Shown: positions 1-9,036 of the stretch, in pieces | Numbering within the stretch: the stretch's first letter is position 1 | How the letters are laid out: each line of letters opens with the position of its first letter | From: Photobacterium sanguinicancri | GTDB taxonomy: Bacteria; Pseudomonadota; Gammaproteobacteria; Enterobacterales; Vibrionaceae | Direction: 5' to 3' | DNA: 46,434 bases | Assembly (NCBI RefSeq): GCF_002265265.1 | Contig: NZ_NOIF01000017.1 | Span: forward strand, 1-46,434 | Notes under the pieces: model-generated | Databases searched by the model: none | Told to the model about the DNA's origin: nothing | What the model saw: only the letters and a program-made list of their open reading frames with translations | Made by a program: the position numbers and the translations under genes

Positions 1-114
1 GCATTAATTACACTTGGATTTTGACAGCTCTGGAGGATCGTTCAACCGATCATATTTACGCTAACTGATCGGCATTACCGCTAATGAGCGGCCTTTATCA
101 ACGAGATAATATTT

Positions 115-1929
115 CTAGAATTGGTATGAGCCGTTCACATAAAATGCGCGCTCTGGGGCTGGGTAGTCTTTCGATGTTTGATACTCTTTATCGAATAGAT
201 TACTAGCGCGCAATCCTGCCGTGAACTTATCTGTCACCCGATAAGTAACAGCAGCATCGGCCGTTGTGTATGCATCTAACTCATACTGCTTCGAGTCATA
301 ACGCTTGCCAACGTAGTTAGCCACTAATGAAACATCAACCATCTCTGAACTATAAGTTCCCACCCACTTATAATTTTGTTTAGCGCGACGAATTAACTGA
401 CTACCATCTTTCTTATCTTCAGGATCTTTCCAATCACCGACAACACGATGGGATATAGGACCAGTATCGAAACCTAATTCAAGTTCAATGCCTTTAATTT
501 TAGCATTATCGATATTGTCCGGCTTCCAAGGACCTGCTGTTGTAGGAGCCCAAGCAATCATATCTTTAATATCGGTTTGGTATGCCGTAACACCCCAATC
601 TAATAAATCATGACGCCCTTTAACTCCCAGCTCTGCAGATTTCGAAGTTTCTGGTTTCAAGTCAGGGTTGCCACTACCACCAGGATAATACAAATCATTA
701 AATGTTGGTGCTTTGAATGCAGTACCGTAACTACCGACCACATCAATAGCACTCGTTACTGCATAACCAGCAGCTAAGTTCCACGTTGTGTAGCCACCAA
801 ATGCACTATCTTTATCATGGCGTAACGCAGCTTCAAGTGTTAATTCTACTATTCGAGTATGACCGGTTACAAATGCAGCGGTGTTATGTTTGCTGTTATC
901 ACTGAAGTCTTTCGTGTTCGTTCCACCACGTTCTGCGGTTTCTTTGTAATAGTCCACGCCAAGGTTAATCACACTATTTTCAATTTGAGTCAGCGTATTA
1001 ACCCATGCGACACTTTGACGTTTCGTTGTTAATGAGCCTTTGCCTGACTTGCCACCATCCGATTTGCCATCTGCAGTAACTTCTTTCGAGTCACTCAGTT
1101 CTAGCTTAGATAGCCAACTACCCACCGTGTAATCTATACCACCTGAGAAATTATATTTTTCACGGTCAGATTCATACTTACTACCTTGATCATATTCCAC
1201 TAATGAAGTTTGATAATAGCCAGTAAAATATAGATTTATTGAATCTGTTGCCGCATGACGTAAACTGCCCAGAAGTGTTTTAGATTCAAAACCATGCTCA
1301 TCACCTTCTGGTGCTGTTGATTTTACTCGGTAACCATCACTTTGCTCATTATTAACAACAAAGCTGCCTTGTGTATTTTCTGAAATCTGACCAACTGAAC
1401 GCCAACTTTGTTGTGAGTAGTTGTTGCTACCAAAAGTTGCCTTAGCTTGATGAACACTACCTGATTTAGGTGTGGTGGTAATACTGATTACACCACCGAT
1501 AGTATCTGAACCATAAACAGCCGCACGAGGCCCACGAACAATCTCAATTTTCTCGATTGCATCTGCAGGGATCAAGCCAACTGATGCACCGCCTGTCGTA
1601 GAAGAGTTCAAACGAACACCATCGACAAGCACTAAGGTATGACGTGACGATGTACCACGAATATAAATAGCGGAAGACTGTGCCTTACCACCATTCGAAC
1701 TAATTTCGATACCCGGTAAAGTTTTCAATACATCCAGTGCACTTTGCGCTTGTAGTAGCTCTATGTCTTCACGCGTTACGATACTGACTGGCGCTAAGAC
1801 TGAAGATGCTGATTGTTCAAATCGGTTTGCTGTTACCACCATCACATCATCGGTTGATGTTTCAGTCGCAAAAGCCTGACTTTGGATAAATAGAGGGGCT
1901 AACGCCACTGCTAAGAGCGTTTTTTTCAT
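115..1929 (-). CDS. btuB: TonB-dependent vitamin B12 outer-membrane transporter BtuB
   Basis: This 604-aa protein is an outer-membrane beta-barrel receptor that imports cobalamin using energy from TonB-ExbB-ExbD. What is visible: a signal peptide at residues 1-21 (MKKTLLAVAL start, AFA before the cleavage site), a TonB box at about 27-34 (DDVMVVTA), a plug domain with the typical AVYGSDTIGGVISI stretch, and a C-terminal beta-strand ending in Phe, the usual barrel assembly signal. Length fits the BtuB family (about 610 aa). A cobalamin riboswitch lies directly upstream, which makes B12 the likely ligand rather than a siderophore. The gene is divergent from trmA, as in E. coli. The stop is TAG at 115-117. 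No clear terminator is visible in the 114 bases beyond it. Confidence 0.95.
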   Translation of the reverse strand: MKKTLLAVALAPLFIQSQAFATETSTDDVMVVTANRFEQSASSVLAPVSIVTREDIELLQAQSALDVLKTLPGIEISSNGGKAQSSAIYIRGTSSRHTLVLVDGVRLNSSTTGGASVGLIPADAIEKIEIVRGPRAAVYGSDTIGGVISITTTPKSGSVHQAKATFGSNNYSQQSWRSVGQISENTQGSFVVNNEQSDGYRVKSTAPEGDEHGFESKTLLGSLRHAATDSINLYFTGYYQTSLVEYDQGSKYESDREKYNFSGGIDYTVGSWLSKLELSDSKEVTADGKSDGGKSGKGSLTTKRQSVAWVNTLTQIENSVINLGVDYYKETAERGGTNTKDFSDNSKHNTAAFVTGHTRIVELTLEAALRHDKDSAFGGYTTWNLAAGYAVTSAIDVVGSYGTAFKAPTFNDLYYPGGSGNPDLKPETSKSAELGVKGRHDLLDWGVTAYQTDIKDMIAWAPTTAGPWKPDNIDNAKIKGIELELGFDTGPISHRVVGDWKDPEDKKDGSQLIRRAKQNYKWVGTYSSEMVDVSLVANYVGKRYDSKQYELDAYTTADAAVTYRVTDKFTAGLRASNLFDKEYQTSKDYPAPERAFYVNGSYQF

Positions 1930-1978
1930 TAGATTGGATACCTTAAATCGCGTTTATTACTAAGCACATTGCTTCGAA

Positions 1979-2190
1979 GCACTGGTTGGTATTCGGACTT
2001 AAGAGCGTGGTTTACACCGCCTACGGCAACAACTTCCCATTTCATCTATTGCTGAGCTAAATAGACAAAACAGTGTTTGGAACTACGTCCATGTGCTTTC
2101 GTTCTCTATCACCGCTGCGCGTCAGTTACGGATTTTCACCGTATTCCCTAGCCATCATGGCAAACCAGCGCACCGCGAATCCTAGTAATC
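1979..2190 (-). promoter_or_regulatory. Cobalamin riboswitch (AdoCbl class) in the btuB leader
   Basis: Read on the minus strand, the leader contains the conserved blocks of the B12 aptamer in order: GGGAATACGGTGAAAATCCG, ACTGACGCGCAGCGGTGATA, GGGAAGTTGTTGCCG and, at the 3' end, the B12 box AGTCCGAATACCAACC. The outer boundaries are approximate. Between the aptamer and the btuB start I see a GCTTCGAAGC palindrome (1971-1980) but no intrinsic terminator. Control is therefore more likely through access to the ribosome site, as for E. coli btuB. High cobalamin should lower BtuB synthesis. Confidence 0.93.
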
Positions 2191-2201
2191 CCGTCATTAA
2201 T

Positions 2202-2230
2202 TGTCTAGCTTTGTTTAGACTTAACAGCAA
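2202..2230 (-). promoter_or_regulatory. Possible sigma-70 promoter for btuB
   Basis: On the minus strand TTGCTG (2225-2230) and TAGACA (2202-2207) are separated by 17 bases. They sit just upstream of the riboswitch aptamer, so transcription would begin near 2195 and include the whole aptamer. The match to consensus is moderate and the position is the main support. Confidence 0.4.
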
Positions 2231-2330
2231 ATAAGCGCCAGCTTTGACACTTTATCTGCCTCAAGGCTGGACATCCCGCAACAATACAATAAAATCTCCG
2301 CTCTTAATTTGAGCAGTTTGAGGCAAACAA

Positions 2331-3437
2331 ATGGCATCCACCGCAGTTAATCCCGCTGATTACCAACTTCAGTTGGATGAAAAAGCAGAACGAATTCAAA
2401 ATATCTTCGCAGATTTTGAAACGCCAGAGCTTGAGGTTTTTGCCTCACCTGCTGAACATTACCGTATGCGAGCAGAGTTCCGTGTATGGCATGAAGGTGA
2501 AGACCTTTACTACGCAATGTTTAATCAAGCGACCCGCGAAAAATACCGCGTGGATCAATTCCCAGCAGCCAGTCGTCTTATCAACGATTTAATGCCACTG
2601 ATAATCGATGCGCTAAAGCCAGTTCAAGCACTGCGCCACAAGCTATTCCAAGTGGATTTCCTCTCGACGCTAAGCGGTGAAATTTTAGTTTCATTGTTAT
2701 ACCACCGTCAGCTAGACGAAGCATGGGAAGCAGAAGCTAAAGCCTTAAAACAACGCTTAAATGATGAAGGGTTTAACCTGAATCTAATTGGCCGTGCACG
2801 TAAACAGAAAATTGTTCTAGACCAAGAGCATGTGATTGAAAAGCTGAAAGTGCATGATCGCGTACTCACATACAAACAAGTTGAAAACAGCTTTACTCAA
2901 CCCAACGGTGAAGTAGCACAGAAGATGCTTGAATGGGCTGTGGACTGCACCCAAGAAAGTGAAGGTGATCTGTTGGAGTTATACTGTGGTAACGGTAACT
3001 TCTCACTAGCGCTAGCACAAAACTTTGAACGTGTTCTCGCCACAGAGCTCGCTAAACCATCGGTAGACTCTGCGCAGTTTAATATTGCCGTAAATAATAT
3101 CGACAACGTTCAGATCATTCGTATGTCAGCAGAAGATTTTACGGATGCGATGGAAGGTAAGCGTGAATTCCGCCGCCTCAAAGATCAAAACGTCGATTTG
3201 CAGAGCTATAACTGCAACACTATCTTCGTTGATCCACCGCGCTCGGGTATGGACGAAGGCACCTGCCGTATGGTGCAAGGCTATGAACGTATCATGTACA
3301 TTTCATGTAACCCAGATACGTTAAAAGAAAACTTAGCTATCTTAAGCGAAACACACAACATCACGCGTTTTGCTCTTTTTGATCAATTCCCATACACCCA
3401 CCACATGGAAGCTGGTGTATTGCTGGAACGTAAATAA
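2331..3437 (+). CDS. trmA: tRNA (uracil-5-)-methyltransferase TrmA
   Basis: TrmA makes 5-methyluridine at position 54 of the T-loop of tRNAs, using S-adenosylmethionine. The 368-aa length matches the bacterial family. The SAM-binding region is seen in [15 protein letters not shown] (about 214-228), followed by the motif DPPRSGMD near 301. The catalytic nucleophile is Cys326 in YISCNPDTL. The general-base Glu is expected in the HHMEAG motif near the end. The start ATG is preceded by GAGG with a suitable gap. It is divergent from btuB and is followed by a strong bidirectional terminator shared with yijD. Confidence 0.95.
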   Translation: MASTAVNPADYQLQLDEKAERIQNIFADFETPELEVFASPAEHYRMRAEFRVWHEGEDLYYAMFNQATREKYRVDQFPAASRLINDLMPLIIDALKPVQALRHKLFQVDFLSTLSGEILVSLLYHRQLDEAWEAEAKALKQRLNDEGFNLNLIGRARKQKIVLDQEHVIEKLKVHDRVLTYKQVENSFTQPNGEVAQKMLEWAVDCTQESEGDLLELYCGNGNFSLALAQNFERVLATELAKPSVDSAQFNIAVNNIDNVQIIRMSAEDFTDAMEGKREFRRLKDQNVDLQSYNCNTIFVDPPRSGMDEGTCRMVQGYERIMYISCNPDTLKENLAILSETHNITRFALFDQFPYTHHMEAGVLLERK

Positions 3438-3469
3438 GCCTCGCTTATTTATGACGGTCATCAAAAACA

Positions 3470-3497
3470 AAAAAAGGCGCTTTAAGCGCCTTTTTTA
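3470..3497. terminator. Bidirectional intrinsic terminator, trmA / yijD
   Basis: The palindrome GGCGCTTTAAGCGCC (3476-3490) is flanked by an A-run on the left and a T-run on the right, so it ends transcripts from both strands. It lies between the convergent genes trmA and yijD. Confidence 0.9.
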
Positions 3498-3522
3498 TTG
3501 CAATCCATTTAATGAGTAAAAG

Positions 3523-3894
3523 TTAAGCTGCCGCTTCTTCTTTCTTACCCATCACACCAAGTTTCACCGCAACCCAGAACAATAGACCAAGAGAAATCAT
3601 CAGTGGTAAGAAGTTTGAACCCATTTCAGGCATTTGTGCGCGTAGGAAAGATGAATAGCCAAATGCACCTACTAAGAAACAAGCAAACGCAATTGCAGGC
3701 GTGCCTTCTGACATAGGTTTTGTTAAGTATTCTTGGTATAGGCAGTACACTGCCATGGCAAAAGCGATAACAGGAAAGACGGAGAAAGCAACGGCGCTTG
3801 ACGTAAATACCGCCAGCGTTGCATTACCACATAAACCCGCTAACAAAGATAAAATCAATGTTTTACGTTCAGCTTTTACTTGTTCCTTGTTCAT
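3523..3894 (-). CDS. yijD: YijD family inner-membrane protein
   Basis: This 123-aa protein is a small inner-membrane protein of unknown function. It has about four hydrophobic segments, and the sequence GSNFLPL near the C-terminal third matches the GSNFFP block I recall from E. coli YijD (119 aa). The frame is open further upstream, to 3981. The start used here is MNKEQVKAER because GGTGAAG lies just before this ATG, the length then agrees with the family, and the longer version would overlap fabR. It begins 22 bases after the fabR stop, so the two are probably co-transcribed, as in E. coli. The pairing with a fatty-acid regulator hints at a membrane-lipid role, but this is inference. Confidence 0.88.
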   Translation of the reverse strand: MNKEQVKAERKTLILSLLAGLCGNATLAVFTSSAVAFSVFPVIAFAMAVYCLYQEYLTKPMSEGTPAIAFACFLVGAFGYSSFLRAQMPEMGSNFLPLMISLGLLFWVAVKLGVMGKKEEAAA

Positions 3895-3916
3895 ATTCTT
3901 CACCAGCAAAATAAGG

Positions 3917-4549
3917 TTATAGTTTTTGCCTGAGCTCACGACGCTCACGCTCTTTACGGTACCAGTAGGCACCTTTTGCAATCATTCGTAATTGCATGAT
4001 CAGCCGTTCGGCATGCTCAGCACGCGCATGATTGTCTAGATCTAACGCTTCAGCGCCAGAACTGAATACTAATGTAACTGATGCCTCAGCTTGGGTGTAA
4101 GCCTCGTCGTGCGTTACCCCTGTTTTGGCTTCTAAATACTCGGCAAGTTCCGCTACAAAATGTTGAATTTCGCGCGCTACAGCCGCACGAAAGGCGGTAG
4201 ATGTTCCCGAGCGTTCACGCAAAAGCAGTCTAAATACGTTTGGACTACCTTCAATAAATTCAGTAAACGTTTCAACCGAAGTGCGAATAACACTTCCCTC
4301 TTCGGCAATCCGTTGGCGGGCCTGACGCATCAACTGACGCAGAATCAAACCACCTTCATCAACCATGGTAAGGCCAAGCTCATCCATATCTTTAAAATGA
4401 CGATAAAAAGAGGTGGGAGCAATCCCCGCTTCACGTGCAACTTCACGCAAACTTAAGCTGGAAAAACTACGATCAGCACTAAGCTGGCTAAACGCAGCAT
4501 CAATAAGCGAGCGACGGGTTTTTTCTTTTTGTTGAGCCCTAATACCCAT
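3917..4549 (-). CDS. fabR: TetR-family repressor of unsaturated fatty acid synthesis FabR
   Basis: FabR represses fabA/fabB-type genes and so tunes the unsaturated to saturated fatty acid ratio in response to acyl thioesters. The 210-aa protein begins [20 protein letters not shown], nearly the same as E. coli FabR. The TetR helix-turn-helix is at about 30-52 ([20 protein letters not shown]). The ligand domain includes [11 protein letters not shown] and [15 protein letters not shown]. The C-terminus ([11 protein letters not shown]) also matches the family. It forms a unit with yijD and is divergent from sthA, the same arrangement as in E. coli. Unsaturation control is important in cold-adapted marine bacteria, but nothing here shows the organism's habitat directly. 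Confidence 0.95.
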   Translation of the reverse strand: MGIRAQQKEKTRRSLIDAAFSQLSADRSFSSLSLREVAREAGIAPTSFYRHFKDMDELGLTMVDEGGLILRQLMRQARQRIAEEGSVIRTSVETFTEFIEGSPNVFRLLLRERSGTSTAFRAAVAREIQHFVAELAEYLEAKTGVTHDEAYTQAEASVTLVFSSGAEALDLDNHARAEHAERLIMQLRMIAKGAYWYRKERERRELRQKL

Positions 4550-4883
4550 GAATCTATTGGTTCTCTAATACTCTGTGCTGCAACTATACGCGGTTTTCAA
4601 TACCAGTTCAGCGAGAATCCTGATCTTTCGATAAGGCTCTTATGAAATTAATCAGACCATAGTAAGTCCTGACTTAAACTGAATCAAAGCGACATTTGTC
4701 ACTTTTAACTACTGGCTCACAAAGTAGCATATTTTCGCCAAGGGTACTTGCAAGGTTAGTTTTCGATACGCTGACAACGTGATCGCTACCGAGCTATGGC
4801 TATCAACTGATTTTCCACCAGCAAAATCAAGGTTACACTGCCGCTACGGCAATGTTGCATGGATGATAATAAAGGCCAAGCCA
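4550..4883. promoter_or_regulatory. Divergent fabR / sthA spacer
   Basis: This 334-base spacer must hold both promoters. For sthA a possible promoter is TTTTCC (4811-4816), 17 bases, TACACT (4834-4839), giving a leader of about 40 bases. I see a short GACATTTGTC palindrome near 4691 but no operator I can name. The sthA reading frame stays open leftward to 4779, but no ribosome site or family homology supports coding there. Confidence 0.4.
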
Positions 4884-6299
4884 ATGACAAAGAAAAATCG
4901 ACAAACCGCCCAACATTTTGACGCCATCGTAATAGGTAGCGGTCCTGGCGGTGAAGGGGCAGCGATGGGATTAACCAAAGCTGGCCTCGATGTCGCCATT
5001 ATTGAACGCGAAGATAGCGTCGGTGGCGGTTGCACCCACTGGGGCACCATTCCCTCAAAAGCACTACGCCATGCCGTCAGTCGAATCATCGAGTTCAACC
5101 AAAACCCACTGTACTGCAAAAACAACTCTAGTCTGCACAGTACTTTCAGCCAAATATTAGGCCATGCTCAAGACGTAGTGAACAAACAAACCCGTATGCG
5201 CCAAGGGTTTTATGACCGTAATCAGTGCAGCATTCTTTTTGGTGAAGCGAGCTTTGTTGATAGCCATACGGTACAGGTACGCAATAAAGACGGTAGCCAC
5301 GATTTATACCATGCTGATACTTTTGTAATCGCCACAGGTTCACGCCCTTACCAACCTGCAGATGTCGACTTTAACCACTCGCGAGTGTATGACAGCGACT
5401 CGATTCTGCAGCTCAAGCATGACCCTCGCCATATCATCATTTATGGTGCAGGTGTGATCGGCAGTGAATATGCGTCCATCTTCCGCGGGCTAGGTGTAAA
5501 AGTAGATTTAATTAATACTCGCGATCGCTTATTGGAATTTTTAGATAACGAAATTTCAGACTCCCTCTCTTATCACTTATGGAATAGCGGCGCGATGATC
5601 CGCAATGGCGAAACCTATGAGCGAATTGAAGGTACTGAAGATGGGGTGATTTTACACCTTGAGTCGGGTAAGAAGATGCGGGCTGATTGTTTGCTGTATG
5701 CCAATGGCCGCACAGGTAATACCGATAGGCTACAGCTTGATAAAGTGGGATTAACCCCAGATTCTCGCGGCCAACTCAAGGTTAATCAAAACTATCGCAC
5801 CGATGTTGAACATGTTTATGCGGTTGGTGATGTCATTGGCTACCCTAGCCTTGCGAGTGCCGCTTACGATCAAGGTCGTTATGTCGCGCAAGCCATCAGT
5901 AATGGGGAGGCCCAAGGCAGTTTAATCGACCATATCCCGACCGGTATTTATACCATTCCTGAAATCAGCTCCGTCGGTAAAACCGAGCAGCAACTTACAG
6001 CTGACAAAGTGCCTTACGAAGTCGGTCGCTCCCAATTTAAACACCTTGCTCGCGCTCAAATTGCAGGGACTGAAGTTGGCAGTTTAAAACTATTATTCCA
6101 CCGAGAGACCAAAGAGATATTAGGGATCCACTGCTTTGGCGAAAGAGCTGCCGAGATCATTCATATCGGCCAAGCGATCATGGAACAAAAAGGAGAAGGA
6201 AATACGATCGATTATTTCGTGAATACCACCTTCAACTACCCAACCATGGCCGAGGCTTATCGCGTTGCTGCGTTGAATGGCCTAAATCGCTTGTTCTAA
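4884..6299 (+). CDS. sthA: Soluble pyridine nucleotide transhydrogenase SthA
   Basis: SthA is a cytosolic FAD enzyme that moves reducing equivalents between NADPH and NAD+, mainly relieving excess NADPH. With the start chosen here it has 471 aa (E. coli 466). The FAD Rossmann motif GSGPGG is at 18-23. The region that in lipoamide dehydrogenase holds the CxxxxC redox pair reads [13 protein letters not shown], with Cys50 kept and the second position Thr55, the signature of the transhydrogenase branch. The NAD(P) Rossmann [13 protein letters not shown] lies near 187, and the C-terminal dimer domain ends LNGLNRLF. The ATG at 4884 has AAAGG at 4871-4875 and gives the family length. Two earlier in-frame starts (4779 TTG/GTG-type, 4863 ATG) lack a ribosome site. 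Confidence 0.95.
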   Translation: MTKKNRQTAQHFDAIVIGSGPGGEGAAMGLTKAGLDVAIIEREDSVGGGCTHWGTIPSKALRHAVSRIIEFNQNPLYCKNNSSLHSTFSQILGHAQDVVNKQTRMRQGFYDRNQCSILFGEASFVDSHTVQVRNKDGSHDLYHADTFVIATGSRPYQPADVDFNHSRVYDSDSILQLKHDPRHIIIYGAGVIGSEYASIFRGLGVKVDLINTRDRLLEFLDNEISDSLSYHLWNSGAMIRNGETYERIEGTEDGVILHLESGKKMRADCLLYANGRTGNTDRLQLDKVGLTPDSRGQLKVNQNYRTDVEHVYAVGDVIGYPSLASAAYDQGRYVAQAISNGEAQGSLIDHIPTGIYTIPEISSVGKTEQQLTADKVPYEVGRSQFKHLARAQIAGTEVGSLKLLFHRETKEILGIHCFGERAAEIIHIGQAIMEQKGEGNTIDYFVNTTFNYPTMAEAYRVAALNGLNRLF

Positions 6300-6330
6300 C
6301 CTAACGATTTTAATTAAACCCAAAACAAAA

Positions 6331-6350
6331 CGGAGCCATAGGCTCCGTTT
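6331..6350. terminator. Intrinsic terminator, sthA / cysQ
   Basis: The stem CGGAGCC / GGCTCCG with loop ATA (6331-6347) is followed by TTT on the plus strand and by TTTTGTTTTGGG on the minus strand. It can end sthA and also the long gsp-nudE-cysQ transcript. Confidence 0.85.
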
Positions 6351-6377
6351 CGCTAATGATTATTTGCCATCAGTGCT

Positions 6378-7211
6378 CTACACCGCATCCATCATCCGAT
6401 CGTCGGGTGTGAGGATCTTGGCCCACGGTAAATGCTCATCCCCTAATGTAATGAAGTTAGGGTTCTCTAGCGTATTTCGCTCATTATAAGACAACGGTGT
6501 TAGATGCGTATTCAAAATCCGACCACCAGCTTCTTCAACAATGCATTGTGTCGCCGCGGTATCCCATTCACCTGTCGGGCCTAAACGTAAATAACAATCC
6601 ACAGCCCCTTCAGCAACTAAGCACGCTTTTAGTGCCGCTGAACCTAATGGCACTAAGTCATAGTTTAACGCTGGATCTAATCGATCTGTGATCGCTTGAA
6701 TATTTTGACGACGGCTAATGGCTACTGCAATCGACTGGGTTGGTAACTCATGCTTATGGGTCGCAATGCGGAAGGTTTCACCATCGGGTGTGATCTTCCA
6801 GGCGCCTTTACCTTGATAAGCGTAATACGTCACCCCAGAAATGGGCGCATACACCACCCCCATCTTAGGTTGATTATTTTCCACCAATGCAATGATAGTC
6901 GCAAAGTCACCACTGCCAGCAATAAACTCTTGGGTCCCATCCAGAGGGTCAACTAACCAATAACGATCCCATTGGCTACGCTCTGCTAACGGAATACTGG
7001 CATCTTCTTCTGATAATACAGGGATGTCTGGCGTGAGCTCTGAAAGTTGCGCTACGATCAATTTATGCGCTGCAATATCTGCACTCGTCACTGGCGTATT
7101 ATCGTGTTTGATTTGCTTTTCAAACTGGCCACGTTGATAAATATCGAGGATCACTTGGCCTGAAGCACGAGCAATTTCTATTACTGAAGGGATTAAATTC
7201 GACAATTCCAT
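6378..7211 (-). CDS. cysQ: 3'(2'),5'-bisphosphate nucleotidase CysQ
   Basis: CysQ removes the 3'-phosphate from PAP, a by-product of sulfate assimilation and of carrier-protein activation, and works at the inner face of the membrane. The 277-aa protein is of the inositol monophosphatase fold: metal ligands are visible in LSEED (about 66-70) and DPLDGT (88-93), and the second signature GEWDTAA is near 213-219, followed by EEAGGRI. It is 13 bases downstream of nudE and the last gene of the gsp block. Its stop is TAG at 6378-6380, shortly before the terminator at 6331-6350. Confidence 0.93.
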   Translation of the reverse strand: MELSNLIPSVIEIARASGQVILDIYQRGQFEKQIKHDNTPVTSADIAAHKLIVAQLSELTPDIPVLSEEDASIPLAERSQWDRYWLVDPLDGTQEFIAGSGDFATIIALVENNQPKMGVVYAPISGVTYYAYQGKGAWKITPDGETFRIATHKHELPTQSIAVAISRRQNIQAITDRLDPALNYDLVPLGSAALKACLVAEGAVDCYLRLGPTGEWDTAATQCIVEEAGGRILNTHLTPLSYNERNTLENPNFITLGDEHLPWAKILTPDDRMMDAV

Positions 7212-7224
7212 AGTAGATTCCTTC

Positions 7225-7776
7225 TTAGTCAGCCAATTGCTTTAAAGCTAAAAACAATGCTGTGATACTGCGCGCTTCTGCAAAATCCAGATGGTTAATT
7301 AGCTCTTCACCTTGATTGACGGGCCAACGAACCAATTCCAGTGGCTCGGGTTCATCCCCTTCTAGCTGTTCAGGGTACAAACCTTGCGCCAGAAAAAGGG
7401 TCATTTTACTAGAGAAGTACGATGGTGCTAGCACCACCTCTTTCAATGGCGTCAGCATATTAGCACCAAAACCTATTTCTTCTTTTAATTCTCTATTCGC
7501 AGCCTCGATTGCGCTTTCACCCGGATCAATTAACCCTTTTGGAAAACCCAGCTCATAACGATCGGTACCAGCAGCATATTCTCGCACTAATAAGAGATCG
7601 CCTTCAGCTGTAACAGGGACGACCAATACTGCATGACGGCCACTCGGCTTCATGCGTTCATATTTACGTTCCACCCCATTAGAAAAACGCAAATCAAGCG
7701 ACTCAATTTTAAATAATCGAGATTGTGCAACAACCTCTGTCGATAGAATTTGGGGTTTGTTGTTATCAGCTGCCAT
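7225..7776 (-). CDS. nudE: ADP compounds hydrolase NudE (Nudix)
   Basis: NudE hydrolyses ADP-ribose, diadenosine polyphosphates and NADH to AMP-containing products. The 183-aa protein carries a complete Nudix box starting at about residue 81 (GLIDPGESAIEAANRELKEE, then IGF), with all catalytic Glu residues in place. It begins 22 bases after the gspN stop and ends 13 bases before cysQ. No terminator is visible on either side, so it is likely read with the secretion operon. The neighbouring pair nudE-cysQ, both cleaning up adenosine nucleotides, is a conserved association in Vibrionaceae as I recall it. Confidence 0.93.
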   Translation of the reverse strand: MAADNNKPQILSTEVVAQSRLFKIESLDLRFSNGVERKYERMKPSGRHAVLVVPVTAEGDLLLVREYAAGTDRYELGFPKGLIDPGESAIEAANRELKEEIGFGANMLTPLKEVVLAPSYFSSKMTLFLAQGLYPEQLEGDEPEPLELVRWPVNQGEELINHLDFAEARSITALFLALKQLAD

Positions 7777-7798
7777 GCTGTCGTCCTATTCGTTATGC

Positions 7799-8557
7799 TT
7801 ACAAACGGCCATTAAAGTTCAAGTTATACCGCCCTTTACCATCAGGATCACCTAACCATTTCAGTTGTTGCCCTAACTGTGGTGGAAATTCAGCGCCAGG
7901 CTTAAACCACCCAGAGAGGTTATAACTGTAATTTGGTGCTAAAGATGCCTGCCAATCACTTGATACATCTGCCGATGATTGATTGGTTTTCGCGAAGACA
8001 CTACCATCATTACAGCTTAAATCTGCAATCACAGCACCAGGGTTGATCCCACCCATTGGTGAGGAAATATTCGCGGTCGACCAAGCTAAGGAGGCATCTA
8101 GCGTTGAACAAAAAGGCTGAGCATGAAGGTAATCACGTACCGTCAGTTCCAATAATCCATCGACTTTCACAGGCACAGGAACACGCGCATATTTAACAAC
8201 TTCCGTGGCAGGAATAGAGACTAAAAAATTACGCGCAAAAGCCCCCGACATACCGTAGCCCACAACACCACGGCCATCAACGCGCATCTCACTGCCTTGG
8301 CCAAAGCGCACCGTAAAAGCCACGTTACCAGTGAATAACGCACTGGCATTAAACTGCCATTGCATCTGACCTAGTTGGTACTGCTGCCAACGTACTTGAG
8401 TAGCACGACCTTCCCAAGGTGTACCTTGGATGCCTGAAACATTAAGTCCATTAATCACCGGGGCTTGCAACCACAACCAACTTGCAGGCACATGTGCTAT
8501 CGCACTGCCCAGCAATACCGCACCAAATGACGTTCCAAGGAGTAGCTTATACTTCAC
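7799..8557 (-). CDS. gspN: Type II secretion system protein GspN
   Basis: GspN is the accessory inner-membrane component at the end of many type II secretion operons. Its exact role is unclear, and some systems lack it. The 252-aa protein has one N-terminal membrane segment (about 5-23, KLLLGTSFGAVLLGSAIAHV) and a periplasmic domain rich in short beta-strands with two Cys (in AQPFCSTLD and ADLSCND) that could form a disulfide. It follows gspM after 2 bases. Assignment rests on position at the end of the operon and on the general GspN pattern. Confidence 0.88.
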   Translation of the reverse strand: MKYKLLLGTSFGAVLLGSAIAHVPASWLWLQAPVINGLNVSGIQGTPWEGRATQVRWQQYQLGQMQWQFNASALFTGNVAFTVRFGQGSEMRVDGRGVVGYGMSGAFARNFLVSIPATEVVKYARVPVPVKVDGLLELTVRDYLHAQPFCSTLDASLAWSTANISSPMGGINPGAVIADLSCNDGSVFAKTNQSSADVSSDWQASLAPNYSYNLSGWFKPGAEFPPQLGQQLKWLGDPDGKGRYNLNFNGRL

Positions 8558-8559
8558 AC

Positions 8560-9036
8560 TTAACCTCGACCCAGCTGTAAACGGTTCACTTCGACCACAC
8601 CGTTTTGATCGGCTTTCGAAATATCTAAAAACTGCGCATCAATACCATGTTCATCACGTAAAAAGGCTAACCAATTCACTAAGGTATTAAACGGTACGGG
8701 CTTCACCCATACTTGAACAGCTTCGCTTCGCGGCTGCATACGGATCAATTCAATGCGAAAGCGAGTCGTAGTTTCATTAACAACTTGATTTAACCCTTTG
8801 TCACTGATCCCCGCGCTGCTTGATGCATTACCACGTAAACTGACAATGTTATTGGCTTTCTTACTCACCCAGCTTAGTAATTGACGTTCACTATTGATCC
8901 GCTGTTGCGCCACATCAGCACGCGTTGCCAAAGGTTGCCATAAGCCCCAATAGAAAATAGCAATCAACAATGCACCACCGGCGCCAAGCATCAAGCGCTG
9001 TTCGCGAAGGCTGAGGGCTTTCCACCATGCTTTCAT
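8560..9036 (-). CDS. gspM: Type II secretion system protein GspM
   Basis: GspM is a small inner-membrane protein that dimerises and stabilises GspL in the assembly platform. The 158-aa protein has a short cytoplasmic tail, one membrane segment at about 15-33 (LMLGAGGALLIAIFYWGLW), then a coiled region and a ferredoxin-like periplasmic domain. The motif LREQRLMLG at the start is typical. It overlaps the end of gspL by 4 bases (ATGA-type), which suggests translational coupling of the interacting pair. Confidence 0.92.
   Translation of the reverse strand: MKAWWKALSLREQRLMLGAGGALLIAIFYWGLWQPLATRADVAQQRINSERQLLSWVSKKANNIVSLRGNASSSAGISDKGLNQVVNETTTRFRIELIRMQPRSEAVQVWVKPVPFNTLVNWLAFLRDEHGIDAQFLDISKADQNGVVEVNRLQLGRG

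Noticed and set aside
4779-4883. N-terminal extension of SthA to 506 aa
   Set aside because: It has no ribosome site or homology, while the ATG at 4884 has AAAGG and gives the family length.
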